Below are positions 27,286 to 37,619 of a DNA stretch of 37,619 nucleotides, piece by piece. The notes under the pieces are model-generated. The model made no database searches. It worked only from the letters and a program-made list of their open reading frames with translations, and had not been told where the DNA came from. The position numbers and the translations under genes are program-made. Positions within the stretch are counted from its first letter, which is position 1. Each line of letters opens with the position of its first letter. This DNA is from Litorilinea aerophila (lineage in GTDB: Bacteria > Chloroflexota > Anaerolineae > Caldilineales > Caldilineaceae), in assembly GCA_945905745.1 (NCBI GenBank), contig CAMDQF010000021.1, positions 1 through 37,619 on the forward strand. The letters are read 5' to 3'.

Positions 27286-29103
27286 ATGATGAGCACAACT
27301 ATCCTTCTCCGCAAAGACGCACCGGTGGAAAGCACCTGGGATGTGGCTTCGGTCTTCCCCTCCTGGGATGCCTGGCAGATGGAATTCGAGGCCCTACAAG
27401 CCGATCTGCCCAGCCTGACCGCATTTGCCGGGCGGCTGGCCGAGGGTCCCGCCATAGTGGCGACCTGGCTGGAAGCCTCCAGTGCCTACCGACGGCGGAC
27501 ACTGCGGCTACAACTCTATCCCTATATGCACACAGTCGTGGACACAAACGACGGGGTGGCCAAGGGCAAACTGGGCCAGGCATCCGGGCTGATAGGCCAG
27601 TTCAGCGCGGCCACGGCCTTTGCCGAGCCAGAGCTGATGGAGCTGGGGGATACTCTGCGGGGTTGGGGAGAGATGGAGCCGGGGCTGCGACTCTACGCCC
27701 ACTACTTCGACGATCTGCTGCGCCAGAAGGCCCACCGGCGTTCCGGCGAAGTGGAGGAGATTCTGGGGATGCTCAGCGATCCCTTCCGCACGGCCTTTCA
27801 GACCTTCAGCGAGCTAACCAACAGCGATCTCAAATTCGCCGACGCGGTGGACATCCAGGGCGCGGCCCATCCCGTGCGCCAGACGACACTCCCGCCTACG
27901 GGGATTCAAGACAGCGATCGCACCCGACGACGCACAGCCTGGGAAAGCTTCAGCGACGGCCATATCGGGATGCAGAATACACTGGCCAGCAACTATATCG
28001 CCCACGTGAAGCAGTCGGTTTTCAGCGCGCGGGTGCGGGGCTACGACAGTGTGCTGGCCTCTATGCTGGAACCGTTCAACACGCCCCTCTCGGTATTCCA
28101 TACCCTCCTGGAAACCTTCCAGAAGCATCTGCCCATCTGGCATCGCTATTGGGAAGCCAAGCGGCGCATCCTGGGCGTAGAGACGATCCACCCCTACGAC
28201 ATCTGGGCGCCCATGGCAAAGGAGCCGGTGCGGGTGGACTATCGCCAGGCGGTGGGGTGGCTGGTGGAGAGTCTGCGCCCGTTGGGGCAAGAATATACCG
28301 ACATGCTGGCCCGGGCCTGTGGCGAGGAGCGCTGGGTGGATTGGTCGCCCAACGCGGGCAAGCGCCAGGGCGCGCAATCGCTACGCGCCAAGAATGTCCA
28401 CCCCTTCCTCTGGCTCAGCTATCAGAGCGACCTGCCCTCGGCCAGCTTTCTGGCCCACGAGTTGGGCCATTCCATGCACAGCCATTTCGCCGACAGCGTC
28501 CAGCCGGAACTCTACGCCGACTATTCGATGACCGCCGCGGAGACGGCCTCCAACTTCAACCAGGCCCTATTGCGGGCCTATCTGCTGGCCGAGAAGCCGG
28601 ACGACGCCAACTTCCAACTGGCCCTGATCGACGAGGCGATGATCACTTTTCATCGCTACTTCTTTATTATGCCCACCCTGGCCCGCTTTGAGTTGGCGGT
28701 CTACACCCAGGCCGAAAAGAGCCAGCCCCTGACCGCCCACTTCTTCAACGAAACCTGCGCCGACCTCTTCGCCGAAGGCTACGGCGACGCCTTGACCGAC
28801 GACCGCCCCCGCACGGCCAGCACCTGGTCCCAGTTTCTCCATTTGTATATGCCCTACTACACCTTCCAATATTCTGTGGGCATCAGCGCGGCCCACGCCA
28901 TCGCCGAGGGAATTACATCCGGCGCGGCGGGCGCGGCGGACGCAGCGGAGCGCTATCGGCAATTCCTCAGCGCGGGCAGTTCGCTCTATCCCAAAGAGCT
29001 GTTCGCCCTGGCTGGGGTAGACCTGACCAGCCCGCAGCCGGTGGAGAAGACATTTGGGGTACTGGCGGGGATGGTGGAACGGTTGGAGGGGTTGGCGGGG
29101 TAG
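27286..29103 (+). CDS. pepF: M3-family oligoendopeptidase (PepF-like)
   Basis: Zinc motif 'SFLAHELGHSMHSHFA'; 'YSMTAAETASNFNQALL', 'FNETCADLFAEGYG', 'FQYSVGISAA'. Start at the internal ATG (MMSTTILLRKDAPVES); the track start 27115 is probably too early. Confidence 0.93.
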   Translation: MMSTTILLRKDAPVESTWDVASVFPSWDAWQMEFEALQADLPSLTAFAGRLAEGPAIVATWLEASSAYRRRTLRLQLYPYMHTVVDTNDGVAKGKLGQASGLIGQFSAATAFAEPELMELGDTLRGWGEMEPGLRLYAHYFDDLLRQKAHRRSGEVEEILGMLSDPFRTAFQTFSELTNSDLKFADAVDIQGAAHPVRQTTLPPTGIQDSDRTRRRTAWESFSDGHIGMQNTLASNYIAHVKQSVFSARVRGYDSVLASMLEPFNTPLSVFHTLLETFQKHLPIWHRYWEAKRRILGVETIHPYDIWAPMAKEPVRVDYRQAVGWLVESLRPLGQEYTDMLARACGEERWVDWSPNAGKRQGAQSLRAKNVHPFLWLSYQSDLPSASFLAHELGHSMHSHFADSVQPELYADYSMTAAETASNFNQALLRAYLLAEKPDDANFQLALIDEAMITFHRYFFIMPTLARFELAVYTQAEKSQPLTAHFFNETCADLFAEGYGDALTDDRPRTASTWSQFLHLYMPYYTFQYSVGISAAHAIAEGITSGAAGAADAAERYRQFLSAGSSLYPKELFALAGVDLTSPQPVEKTFGVLAGMVERLEGLAG

Positions 29104-29155
29104 AGAACGAGGAATGGCGGATGTAAAATTGACGCTTTTCCAAAATCACCCAACA

Positions 29156-29196
29156 AAAAATGCCCGCACGTCGGGGAATGACGTGCGGGCATTTTT
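29156..29196. terminator. Bidirectional Rho-independent terminator between convergent genes
   Basis: AAAAATGCCCGCACGTC (29156-29172) / GACGTGCGGGCATTTTT (29180-29196): perfect 17-bp inverted repeat with A and T tracts. Confidence 0.92.
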
Positions 29197-29225
29197 GATT
29201 GACACACTCCATCCCCTCACAAGAA

Positions 29226-30092
29226 TCAGAGCCGTGGAATCAGGACGGGGGTGTTTTTCTTGTAAGCCTCATACGCCTTCTGTCCACCCCACTTCTTGTC
29301 CGCCTTTGCCTCCAGCAGGGGCACACCGCTGACACGAGTCAGCAGCAGCGTGACGAAGAGAGGCGAGATCAGAGCCACCCACTGCCAGCCCTGCAGAACG
29401 GGCAAAGCGATCAGCGCCACACCCACCCAAAGGACAATCTCGCCAAAGTAGTTGGGATGGCGGGAGCGTGACCAGAGACCAGTGCTGATAAACTTGCCTT
29501 TGTTGGCTGGGTCCGCGTTGAAGCGGCTCTTTTGGGAGTCGGCCATCACCTCAATACCAAAGCCGATGGCCCACGCCAGAAGACCGACAATGGCAAAGAT
29601 ATCCAATTCTTTGCGGGTGGTGGTCGTGATCGCTACCAGCGCAGCCGCCGCGGTAAAGGTGACCCACAGGGCCTGGATGGTCCAGACATTCAGGAAGCGG
29701 AAGAAAGAGGGTTTCAACTCATCGAAACGGTCGTCTTTGCCTGCCTTGTGGATGCGGCTGTAGAGAAAGCTGCCCAGACGAACGGCCCAGATTATGACCA
29801 GCGCGGCCAGCAGAAGCGACCGGGCATCCGCTGCCGGACTAAACAGAAGGGCCAGAATCGTCACAGAAATATAGGTCAGGCTGCCTGTCAGATCAAAAAA
29901 CTTTTCGGTCTGCTGCCAATAGGCAGGGAGAAAAACCAGCCATTGGATGACAAAGGCCAGCCCGACGGAGAGGGCAAAGAGGGGAATGCCAGCGATCAGC
30001 CCACCCCCCTGGCTGCCCGCCCAGGCCACCAGAACACCGATGACTATCAAAACAGGAAATGTGATCAGTGCATTGCGATCAGCTTCGTTCAT
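29226..30092 (-). CDS. DUF1295 / steroid 5-alpha-reductase-like membrane protein
   Basis: Multiple TM segments; 'FISTGLWSRSRHPNYFGEIVLWVGVAL' and 'RVSGVPLLEAKADKKWGGQKAYEAYKKNTPVLIPRL'. Start at internal Met (MNEADR). Confidence 0.88.
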   Translation of the reverse strand: MNEADRNALITFPVLIVIGVLVAWAGSQGGGLIAGIPLFALSVGLAFVIQWLVFLPAYWQQTEKFFDLTGSLTYISVTILALLFSPAADARSLLLAALVIIWAVRLGSFLYSRIHKAGKDDRFDELKPSFFRFLNVWTIQALWVTFTAAAALVAITTTTRKELDIFAIVGLLAWAIGFGIEVMADSQKSRFNADPANKGKFISTGLWSRSRHPNYFGEIVLWVGVALIALPVLQGWQWVALISPLFVTLLLTRVSGVPLLEAKADKKWGGQKAYEAYKKNTPVLIPRL

Positions 30093-30213
30093 CTGTTTGC
30101 TCTTCCCCCATATAGCCGGTCTCAAAGATCGAAAAGGGCGGCGATTCACTCTGCTTGGAACCGCCGCCCTTCTTATCTCTGGAGTTCACACACGTTGCGG
30201 ACATTCACCCCAA

Positions 30214-32454
<2,241 letters not shown>

Positions 32455-32593
32455 TCACGAGGTGGTTATTTGGCCCGAAAAAAATCATCGATTTGCCAGT
32501 CATATCATACCATAGATTCTCAAGACCTGTCTAAAGTTTTGGCAAAAAAGGGTGTGTTTCGGTTTCAAGGCGAGAAGAAGGGCAGGTCAGATC

Positions 32594-32723
32594 GCCGGGG
32601 GATGAAGTCCCCCGGCTACACAACAGCGCCCCCTGAAAGGGACCCCTCAATGGGGCTGGGTTGGCGGGTCAAGCCGGAGTTCATCCGGCGCTCTTTGGTA
32701 GCTCCGGGGCACCAGCCCGGAGC
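32594..32723. repeat. Cluster of GTAG-associated intergenic hairpins
   Basis: GCCGGGGGA-TGAAG-TCCCCCGGC(TAC) at 32594-32616; GCCGGA-GTTCA-TCCGGC at 32673-32689; (GTA)GCTCCGGG-GCACCAG-CCCGGAGC at 32701-32723. Confidence 0.7.
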
Positions 32724-32816
32724 GGGCAGCCCATTGCCAAAAAAGTGAAATGCACCCACAAAATGCGTATGGGCGAAAGCCGTCTGGTCTGGCCTGTAAT
32801 TGCCCTGCTCTGCCGC

Positions 32817-32853
32817 AAAAAACGGACGGACTTTCCACGAAAGTCCGTCCGTT
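32817..32853 (-). terminator. Rho-independent terminator for the downstream-to-left ADH gene
   Basis: AACGGACGGACTTT (32821-32834) / AAAGTCCGTCCGTT (32840-32853), with an A-tract on + (U-tract in the minus-strand RNA). Confidence 0.85.
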
Positions 32854-32876
32854 GGGAGCAATTTACGCCTGACAGT

Positions 32877-34067
32877 TTAGGCTGCGATGAGGCCGTGGGG
32901 GTCCAGAACGTACTTGACCGCCGCGCCGCCGTCAAAGTTCTTGTAGCCCCGGGGGCCGTCATCCAGGGTAATCACATTGACATTGACGGCCTTGGCGATC
33001 TGCACTTTGTCGTAGAGGATAGCCATCATCAGTTGCCGGTGATAGCGCATGACCGGACACTGGCCGGTGACGAAGGTATGGGATTTGGCCCAGCCCAGAC
33101 CGATACGAATGCCCAGCATCCCGATCTTGGCATTCTCATCCACACCGCCCGGATCCCCGGTCACATAGAGGCCCGGAATGCCGATGCCGCCGCCAGCTCG
33201 GGTCACAGTCATCACCGAGTTGAGGACAGTCGCTGGCTGTTCGTGGGTGTGGTTGTGGCCGTGGCCCCGGGCCTCAAAGCCCACACAATCCACCGCATAG
33301 TCCACTTCCCGCACGCCGAGAATGGCTTCGATCTGATCTTCCATAGAGGCTTCGGCGCGCAGGTCGATGGTTGCGCAGCCAAAACTGCGGGCCTGGGCCA
33401 GCCGTTCGGGAATCATATCCCCCACGATCACCACCGCAGCCCCCAACAGTTGGCAGGAGTGGGCACAGGCCAGCCCCACAGGCCCGGCCCCGGCCACATA
33501 GACTGTAGCCCCTGGCCCCACACCTGCCGAGACAGCCCCGTGAAAGCCGGTCGGGAAGATGTCCGAGAGCAGGGTCAGGTCCCGAATCTTGGCCATGGCC
33601 TGGTCCCGGTCGGGGAACCTGAGCAGGTTGAAATCGGCGTAGGGAATCATCACATATTCGGCCTGACCGCCGATCCAACCGCCCATGTCCACATAGCCAT
33701 AAGCGGCGCCGGGCCGGGCGGGGTTTACATTCAGGCAGATGCCGGTCTTGCCCTCTTTGCAGTTGCGGCAACGGCCACAGGCGATGTTGAAGGGGACCGA
33801 GACAATATCGCCCACTTTGATGAACTCTACATCCCGACCCGCCTCGATCACTTCGCCGGTAATCTCGTGGCCCAAAATCAGCCCCTCGGGCGCGGTCGTC
33901 CGGCCCCGCACCATATGCTGATCCGAGCCACAGATGTTGGTGGCGACGACCCTCAGGATCACCCCGTGTTCACATTTACGTGCGCCGAGGGCCAGCTCGG
34001 GAAACTCAATCGATTGTACTTCGACAACGCCGGGCTTGATATAGGCAATTCCGCGATTACCTGCCAT
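32877..34067 (-). CDS. Zinc-dependent alcohol dehydrogenase, glutathione-independent formaldehyde dehydrogenase-like
   Basis: 'VVATNICGSDQHMVRGRT..EGLILGHEITGEV', structural-zinc cysteines 'CGRCRNCKEGKTGIC', 'VYVAGAGPVGLACAHSCQLLGA', and the insertion 'YAVDCVGFEARGHGHNHTHEQPATVLNSVMTVTRAGG' typical of FdhA-type enzymes. Confidence 0.85.
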   Translation of the reverse strand: MAGNRGIAYIKPGVVEVQSIEFPELALGARKCEHGVILRVVATNICGSDQHMVRGRTTAPEGLILGHEITGEVIEAGRDVEFIKVGDIVSVPFNIACGRCRNCKEGKTGICLNVNPARPGAAYGYVDMGGWIGGQAEYVMIPYADFNLLRFPDRDQAMAKIRDLTLLSDIFPTGFHGAVSAGVGPGATVYVAGAGPVGLACAHSCQLLGAAVVIVGDMIPERLAQARSFGCATIDLRAEASMEDQIEAILGVREVDYAVDCVGFEARGHGHNHTHEQPATVLNSVMTVTRAGGGIGIPGLYVTGDPGGVDENAKIGMLGIRIGLGWAKSHTFVTGQCPVMRYHRQLMMAILYDKVQIAKAVNVNVITLDDGPRGYKNFDGGAAVKYVLDPHGLIAA

Positions 34068-34299
34068 CTTCTCTCTCCTTAAAAAGTGATTGTTGGTTGC
34101 AGCGCCAAATAAGGGCTGTGTTTGTAGGGTGGAATTCGCTCTACTTTATCACATTTCGGCGGTGTGGGCAATCGAAAAAATTCCGCATCTGTTCGCCCAT
34201 TTGCATTGTCCGTCCAAGCGGTGTTTACTAGAGCGGAGTGGTTGGAGCGTTCAATACCGAATATCCCATACCCAATACCTACCACCCCAGGAGGATCCA

Positions 34300-35073
34300 A
34301 TGACAACCCCTGTGCTCGCAGCCCAACTCTACACCGTGCGCGATTTCACCAAGTCCGTCGCTGACTTTGCCGCCAGTATGAAAAAAGTGCGGGCCATTGG
34401 CTACACAGCCGCCCAGGTCTCTGCCATCGGACCCATCCCGCCGGCCGAAGTCAAGCAGATTGCCGACGACAACGGCATCACCATCTGCATCACCCACATC
34501 GGCTGGAACCGACTCCAGGAAGATCTGATCGCGGTGATCGACGAGCATCACCTGTGGGAGTGCAAGCACGTGGCTGTGGGCAGTATGCCCGCCGAATATC
34601 GAGACAGCGGCGAGGATGGCTATCACCGCTTTGCCGCCGACGCCACGGCTGTCGGGCAAAAGCTGGCCGCCGCCGGTCTCACCTTCAGCTATCACAACCA
34701 CAGCTTTGAATTTGCCCGCTTTGGCAAGCGTAACGGGCTGGAAATCCTCTACGCCGAGAGCGATCCCCGCTATGTGCAGGCCGAACTGGACACCTATTGG
34801 ATTCAGCACGGCGGCGGCGATGTGATCGACTGGATCAAGCGTATGGCGAACCGGATGCCGGTGATCCACCTGAAAGATATGACGATTGTCGGCCACCGGG
34901 AGCAGGTGATGGCCGAGGTGGGCGAGGGCAATCTGAATTGGTCGGGGATTCTGGCCGCCTGTAAAGAGGCGAATGTGGAGTGGTACGCGGTGGAGCAGGA
35001 CATCTGCCCCGGCGACCCCTTCGAGAGTCTGGCGATCTCCTACCGCAATCTGGCCGCGTTGGGGCTGCGGTAG
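34300..35073 (+). CDS. Sugar phosphate isomerase/epimerase-like TIM-barrel protein
   Basis: 'LAAQLYTVRDF...', 'LTFSYHNHSFEF', 'AELDTYWIQHGGGDVIDWIKRMANRMPVIHLKD'. RBS GGAGG upstream of the ATG at 34300; the track start is 34090. Confidence 0.88.
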   Translation: MTTPVLAAQLYTVRDFTKSVADFAASMKKVRAIGYTAAQVSAIGPIPPAEVKQIADDNGITICITHIGWNRLQEDLIAVIDEHHLWECKHVAVGSMPAEYRDSGEDGYHRFAADATAVGQKLAAAGLTFSYHNHSFEFARFGKRNGLEILYAESDPRYVQAELDTYWIQHGGGDVIDWIKRMANRMPVIHLKDMTIVGHREQVMAEVGEGNLNWSGILAACKEANVEWYAVEQDICPGDPFESLAISYRNLAALGLR

Positions 35074-35164
35074 GTGTCGTCAAAAGATGCCTTTTCGGTT
35101 TACCACATCCAGATAAAGGATTCAGTATAACGATAGCAAAGTCTGATAGAAACCAGGAGTTTTT

Positions 35165-35217
35165 GTAGGGCGGATTTCCATATCCGCCGCCGATGGCAGG
35201 TAAGAAAGCTGCCCTAC
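35165..35217. repeat. GTAGGGC...GCCCTAC bounded hairpin repeat
   Basis: GTAGGGC (35165-35171) and GCCCTAC (35211-35217) bracket GGCGGAT-TTCCAT-ATCCGCC; enclosed by an outer 9-bp inverted repeat TAGCAAAGT (35134-35142) / ACTTTGCTA (35239-35247). Confidence 0.65.
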
Positions 35218-35405
35218 GGAACTCCGCATTTCAAAGTAACTTTGCTAGAGATGGGTATCCCTGGCGCAGGCAGTAATTCCAGCCCTGAAATGTCGTATGC
35301 ACGGTTCTGAAGCAGCGGTGGGATGGGCACCCACCCCACTGACTGTAACTGGACACTCATACTACATTCACACCACATCGTTGCGTAGAGAAATTATAAA
35401 ATTTA

Positions 35406-35611
35406 GTAACTACTCAGCCACCGAATAGCGGATTGAAATTCTGAAAACCACTACATATGGGTATTTTCGCTTCGCATATACCTGTTGCGAAGCGATCTCA
35501 AAGCCGAATCTATTGAGAACTCGCCCTATAGATTCCTATATGCAGTAGGTCAACCCGTTAGTGGTACTGTATATTGTGGTTTGGTGACTCGTTGTATGCC
35601 TGAGTAGTTAC
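35406..35611. mobile_element. Putative MITE or IS remnant with 12-bp terminal inverted repeats
   Basis: GTAACTACTCAG (35406-35417) and CTGAGTAGTTAC (35600-35611), perfect inverted repeats 206 bp end to end; no ORF inside; internal perfect 10-bp hairpin TCGCTTCGCA/TGCGAAGCGA (35467-35495). Confidence 0.55.
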
Positions 35612-35716
35612 GGCGCTTTTTGTGCTTTTTGGATGCGTCCAAACCAAAGGTGCGTTGTTTGGCGCAAGTGTTGGGTAGCCATGTGCTTGACTGGCCTGTG
35701 AAACGATGAAAGACGG

Positions 35717-36052
35717 TTAAACTGATTCGTCTAAGGCTAACGCAATGGTTAAGGCTTTGTTCAAGGCAGCCAGTTTAACCGGCGACAAGGCACCAATGTA
35801 ATGCGTGAGTACAGACTTGGGCAGACTCGCCAACTCATCACAATGAATACTGCTGTCGTGGTTGAGTCCTTCAGCGATTCCGACGGCTACTTGTGTCGAT
35901 AAGCCATCGTGTGTTGAATAAACCGGCGCACAGATGACGGTGGAAAAACGCGAGGCAAGTAACAAAGGACGGCTGACGACAACAAATACACGATACTTCT
36001 TCGGGTCAGTGCCAGGTGGCTTGGCAACGCGATAGAGTTCGCCCCGTTTCAT
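35717..36052 (-). CDS. Type II toxin, MazF/PemK-like endoribonuclease
   Basis: '[32 protein letters not shown]...VICAPVYS...[22 protein letters not shown]', the PemK/MazF fold signature. Confidence 0.85.
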   Translation of the reverse strand: MKRGELYRVAKPPGTDPKKYRVFVVVSRPLLLASRFSTVICAPVYSTHDGLSTQVAVGIAEGLNHDSSIHCDELASLPKSVLTHYIGALSPVKLAALNKALTIALALDESV

Positions 36053-36279
36053 ATCGGCACTTGATAACTGAGTACATCCAGTGCTTCCTCATTGAGGGCA
36101 TCCGCGCGCCGGTTGATAATTTCGAGATCGCGTGCGTTGCGTTCAGTGCGCTGGAGGTATTCAACAAAAGCCCAGGCCGCTGTTTCCAAAAAGATCGAGC
36201 GGTTCTTATATTCGCCAGCAAGCTGATCAATGGTCGTCAGTAAGTTTTCGGATAGAGTAATCGAAGTCTTAATTTTCAT
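36049..36279 (-). CDS. Ribbon-helix-helix antitoxin
   Basis: '[43 protein letters not shown]'; its stop overlaps the toxin ATG by 4 nt. Confidence 0.83.
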   Translation of the reverse strand: MKIKTSITLSENLLTTIDQLAGEYKNRSIFLETAAWAFVEYLQRTERNARDLEIINRRADALNEEALDVLSYQVPI

Positions 36280-36285
36280 ACTACT

Positions 36286-36314
36286 ATTATACTACTTTTG
36301 CCCTGGTTTGTCAA
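36286..36314 (-). promoter_or_regulatory. Consensus sigma70 promoter of the TA operon with overlapping direct-repeat operator
   Basis: Minus strand: TTGACA (36314-36309), 17-nt spacer, TATAAT (36291-36286), about 7 nt from the antitoxin ATG (36279). Direct repeats ATACTACT (+ strand) at 36278-36285 and 36289-36296, 11 bp apart. Confidence 0.8.
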
Positions 36315-36566
36315 TCTTCATTTTCTGGCGGCTGACAGCATCGATTTCACACCGGATTGTCCTCTTTGGTCTTCCGGTCCATATTGGAGCCAGCCCAACT
36401 CGTTACTAGACCGTTCCCGTAATTTCCCCTCAATCCCTCGCAGCCAAAGCGGGTTAGGCTGCTGCCGCATTTCCATCCCAACCGTACCCGTACTTTTGCC
36501 TTCAAAAGTGTCTTGGAAGCCGAATCTGTTTGTAAGTGTAATGACAAAGCAGAGGGTTGTCAATCG

Positions 36567-36733
36567 GAATTTTCAAGAATATGTACTGATCAGAATGATG
36601 ATAGAACAGAAAATGGGACGCTGATTCACGCGGATAAACGCTGATCCAGAGGCAAAAATCTGCGTTTTCAGCGTTTATCTGCGTCCAGTTTTTTTTCATC
36701 ATCAGTCTGATCACTACAGAATTTTCAAGAATA
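36567..36733. mobile_element. Palindromic intergenic element flanked by perfect 15-bp direct repeats
   Basis: GAATTTTCAAGAATA at 36567-36581 and 36719-36733; inside, imperfect TIRs 36585-36602 / 36698-36715 and an inner inverted repeat (36615-36644 / 36668-36686) containing 'GCGTTTATCTGCGTCC'. Confidence 0.65.
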
Positions 36734-36779
36734 GTTTCCCTACTCCGCCAGGTGTCACTTTTTGTGTCACTGATTGCCA

Positions 36780-36808
36780 CTGACAAACTTTCTGGGCTTT
36801 GCTAGAAT
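36780..36808 (+). promoter_or_regulatory. Putative sigma70-type promoter
   Basis: CTGACA (36780-36785), 17-nt spacer, TAGAAT (36803-36808), upstream of the 36860 CDS. Confidence 0.5.
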
Positions 36809-36859
36809 AGCCGTGTCCCTTCCGTTTTGTGCGCCATAGAGTGATCACAGGAGAGAACC

Positions 36860-37619
36860 GTGAACAGTATAGGCAACCCTCGCCCTTTTGTGCCCAGCCG
36901 CTTGCCGATGAAAGCGATAGCTGCCCTGAGCGCGGTCATTTTGTTGGCGTTGGTGGCTCTCTTTTTTCTGCCATCTTCGCCTCTGAACAGCCGGACCACC
37001 AGCCAGGCCACCGGGGACGATCTCCTGCGTCAGTCCCTGGCTGCCGCTCAGGACGCTGGCAGCTATACAGTCAATATTGCGCTCAGCCAATCCATCACCC
37101 CCCAGGACCCCTTCGGGATGAAGACCCAGGAAGAGTGGTCCCGTTTTGAGATTCGGGGCGAGATCGGCGGCGCGGACCGGGCGCGCTTCGCTGTCACACC
37201 GGGTCGCAGCAGCTTTTCCGCAATGGCCGCCACCGCCCAAGAGTTGCTGGTGCGGGATGGTGTGACCTATGAATGGCGCTCCGACAGCGGCGTGGATCGC
37301 TGGAGTCGGGTGGAAAGCGCGCCCTCTCTGGTGGGAATGGATTCGGACAATCTTGCTCTGCTTTCTGTGGCGAAGGAGATAGACCGGTTGGAGCCAGCCA
37401 CCGGGCTGCCGGGACCAGACGGTCAGGCAGCCCAATACCAGCGGGTGGCCTTTGCCCTGCAAGGTTCAGACATTCTGCGCATGATGCTGGGCAAGCAGGG
37501 CGCGCTCAACGCCCAAACGATGGATGTGGCTCAGCGCAACGAGACCGGCATCTCTGGCAAAGGCGAGTTGTGGATCGATAGTCGGGGGTTGCCCGCCCAT
37601 CTGATCCTCGACCTCTCGT
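36860..37619 (+). CDS. Membrane-anchored or secreted protein of unknown function, truncated by window end
   Basis: Frame open from GTG 36860 to the window edge: 'MNSIGNPRPFVPSRLPMKAIAALSAVILLALVALFFLPSSPLNSRTTSQATGDDLLRQSLAAAQDAGSYTVNIALSQ...'. RBS AGGAGAG upstream. Missing from the track because no stop is present. Confidence 0.8.
   Translation, partial: MNSIGNPRPFVPSRLPMKAIAALSAVILLALVALFFLPSSPLNSRTTSQATGDDLLRQSLAAAQDAGSYTVNIALSQSITPQDPFGMKTQEEWSRFEIRGEIGGADRARFAVTPGRSSFSAMAATAQELLVRDGVTYEWRSDSGVDRWSRVESAPSLVGMDSDNLALLSVAKEIDRLEPATGLPGPDGQAAQYQRVAFALQGSDILRMMLGKQGALNAQTMDVAQRNETGISGKGELWIDSRGLPAHLILDLS

Noticed and set aside
27036-28691. 551-aa + strand ORF overlapping PepF
   Set aside because: Out-of-frame overlap with a convincing M3 peptidase; low-complexity Arg/Gly/Pro-rich translation typical of shadow ORFs in GC-rich DNA.
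32661-34082. 473-aa + strand ORF opposite the ADH gene
   Set aside because: The antisense ADH is strongly supported; this ORF has no domain signature.
36318-36563. 81-aa minus ORF between the TA operon and the palindromic element
   Set aside because: No domain signature and no convincing RBS; left unannotated.

Overview
GC-rich bacterial chromosomal segment. Gene content (LysM/FAS1 surface proteins, Pro/Thr-rich linkers, HZS-alpha-like cytochrome) suggests Chloroflexota, but that is inference. Housekeeping genes: DnaB, bifunctional nuclease (DUF151), a DUF3524 queuosine-tRNA mannosyltransferase-like enzyme, a zinc-ribbon/cold-shock protein, tRNA-Cys(GCA), DinG helicase, an MFS transporter, PepF-like M3 peptidase, DUF1295 membrane protein, KatG, a formaldehyde-dehydrogenase-like ADH and a TIM-barrel isomerase. 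A cell-envelope cluster (about 4.1-17.7 kb, continuing at 22.6-24.3 kb) holds two tandem class A PBPs that both look like lipoproteins, a three-repeat surface protein, and three LysM+FAS1 proteins sharing an apparently uncharacterised N-terminal domain (five copies). Between two of these envelope genes lies the best candidate for an unusual system: a translationally coupled pair of a RecQ-like helicase fused to a C-terminal phosphoribosyltransferase domain and a divergent DprA/SMF protein (19.15-22.59 kb), reminiscent of PRTase+DprA anti-phage/TA modules such as ShosTA. The right end (35.1-36.75 kb) is a mosaic of a GTAG-headed hairpin repeat, a possible group II intron 3' remnant, a 206-bp terminal-inverted-repeat element, a MazF/PemK-RHH toxin-antitoxin pair with an apparently leaderless consensus promoter, and a palindromic element flanked by perfect 15-bp direct repeats. 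All family calls come from motif recognition by eye; no searches were run.
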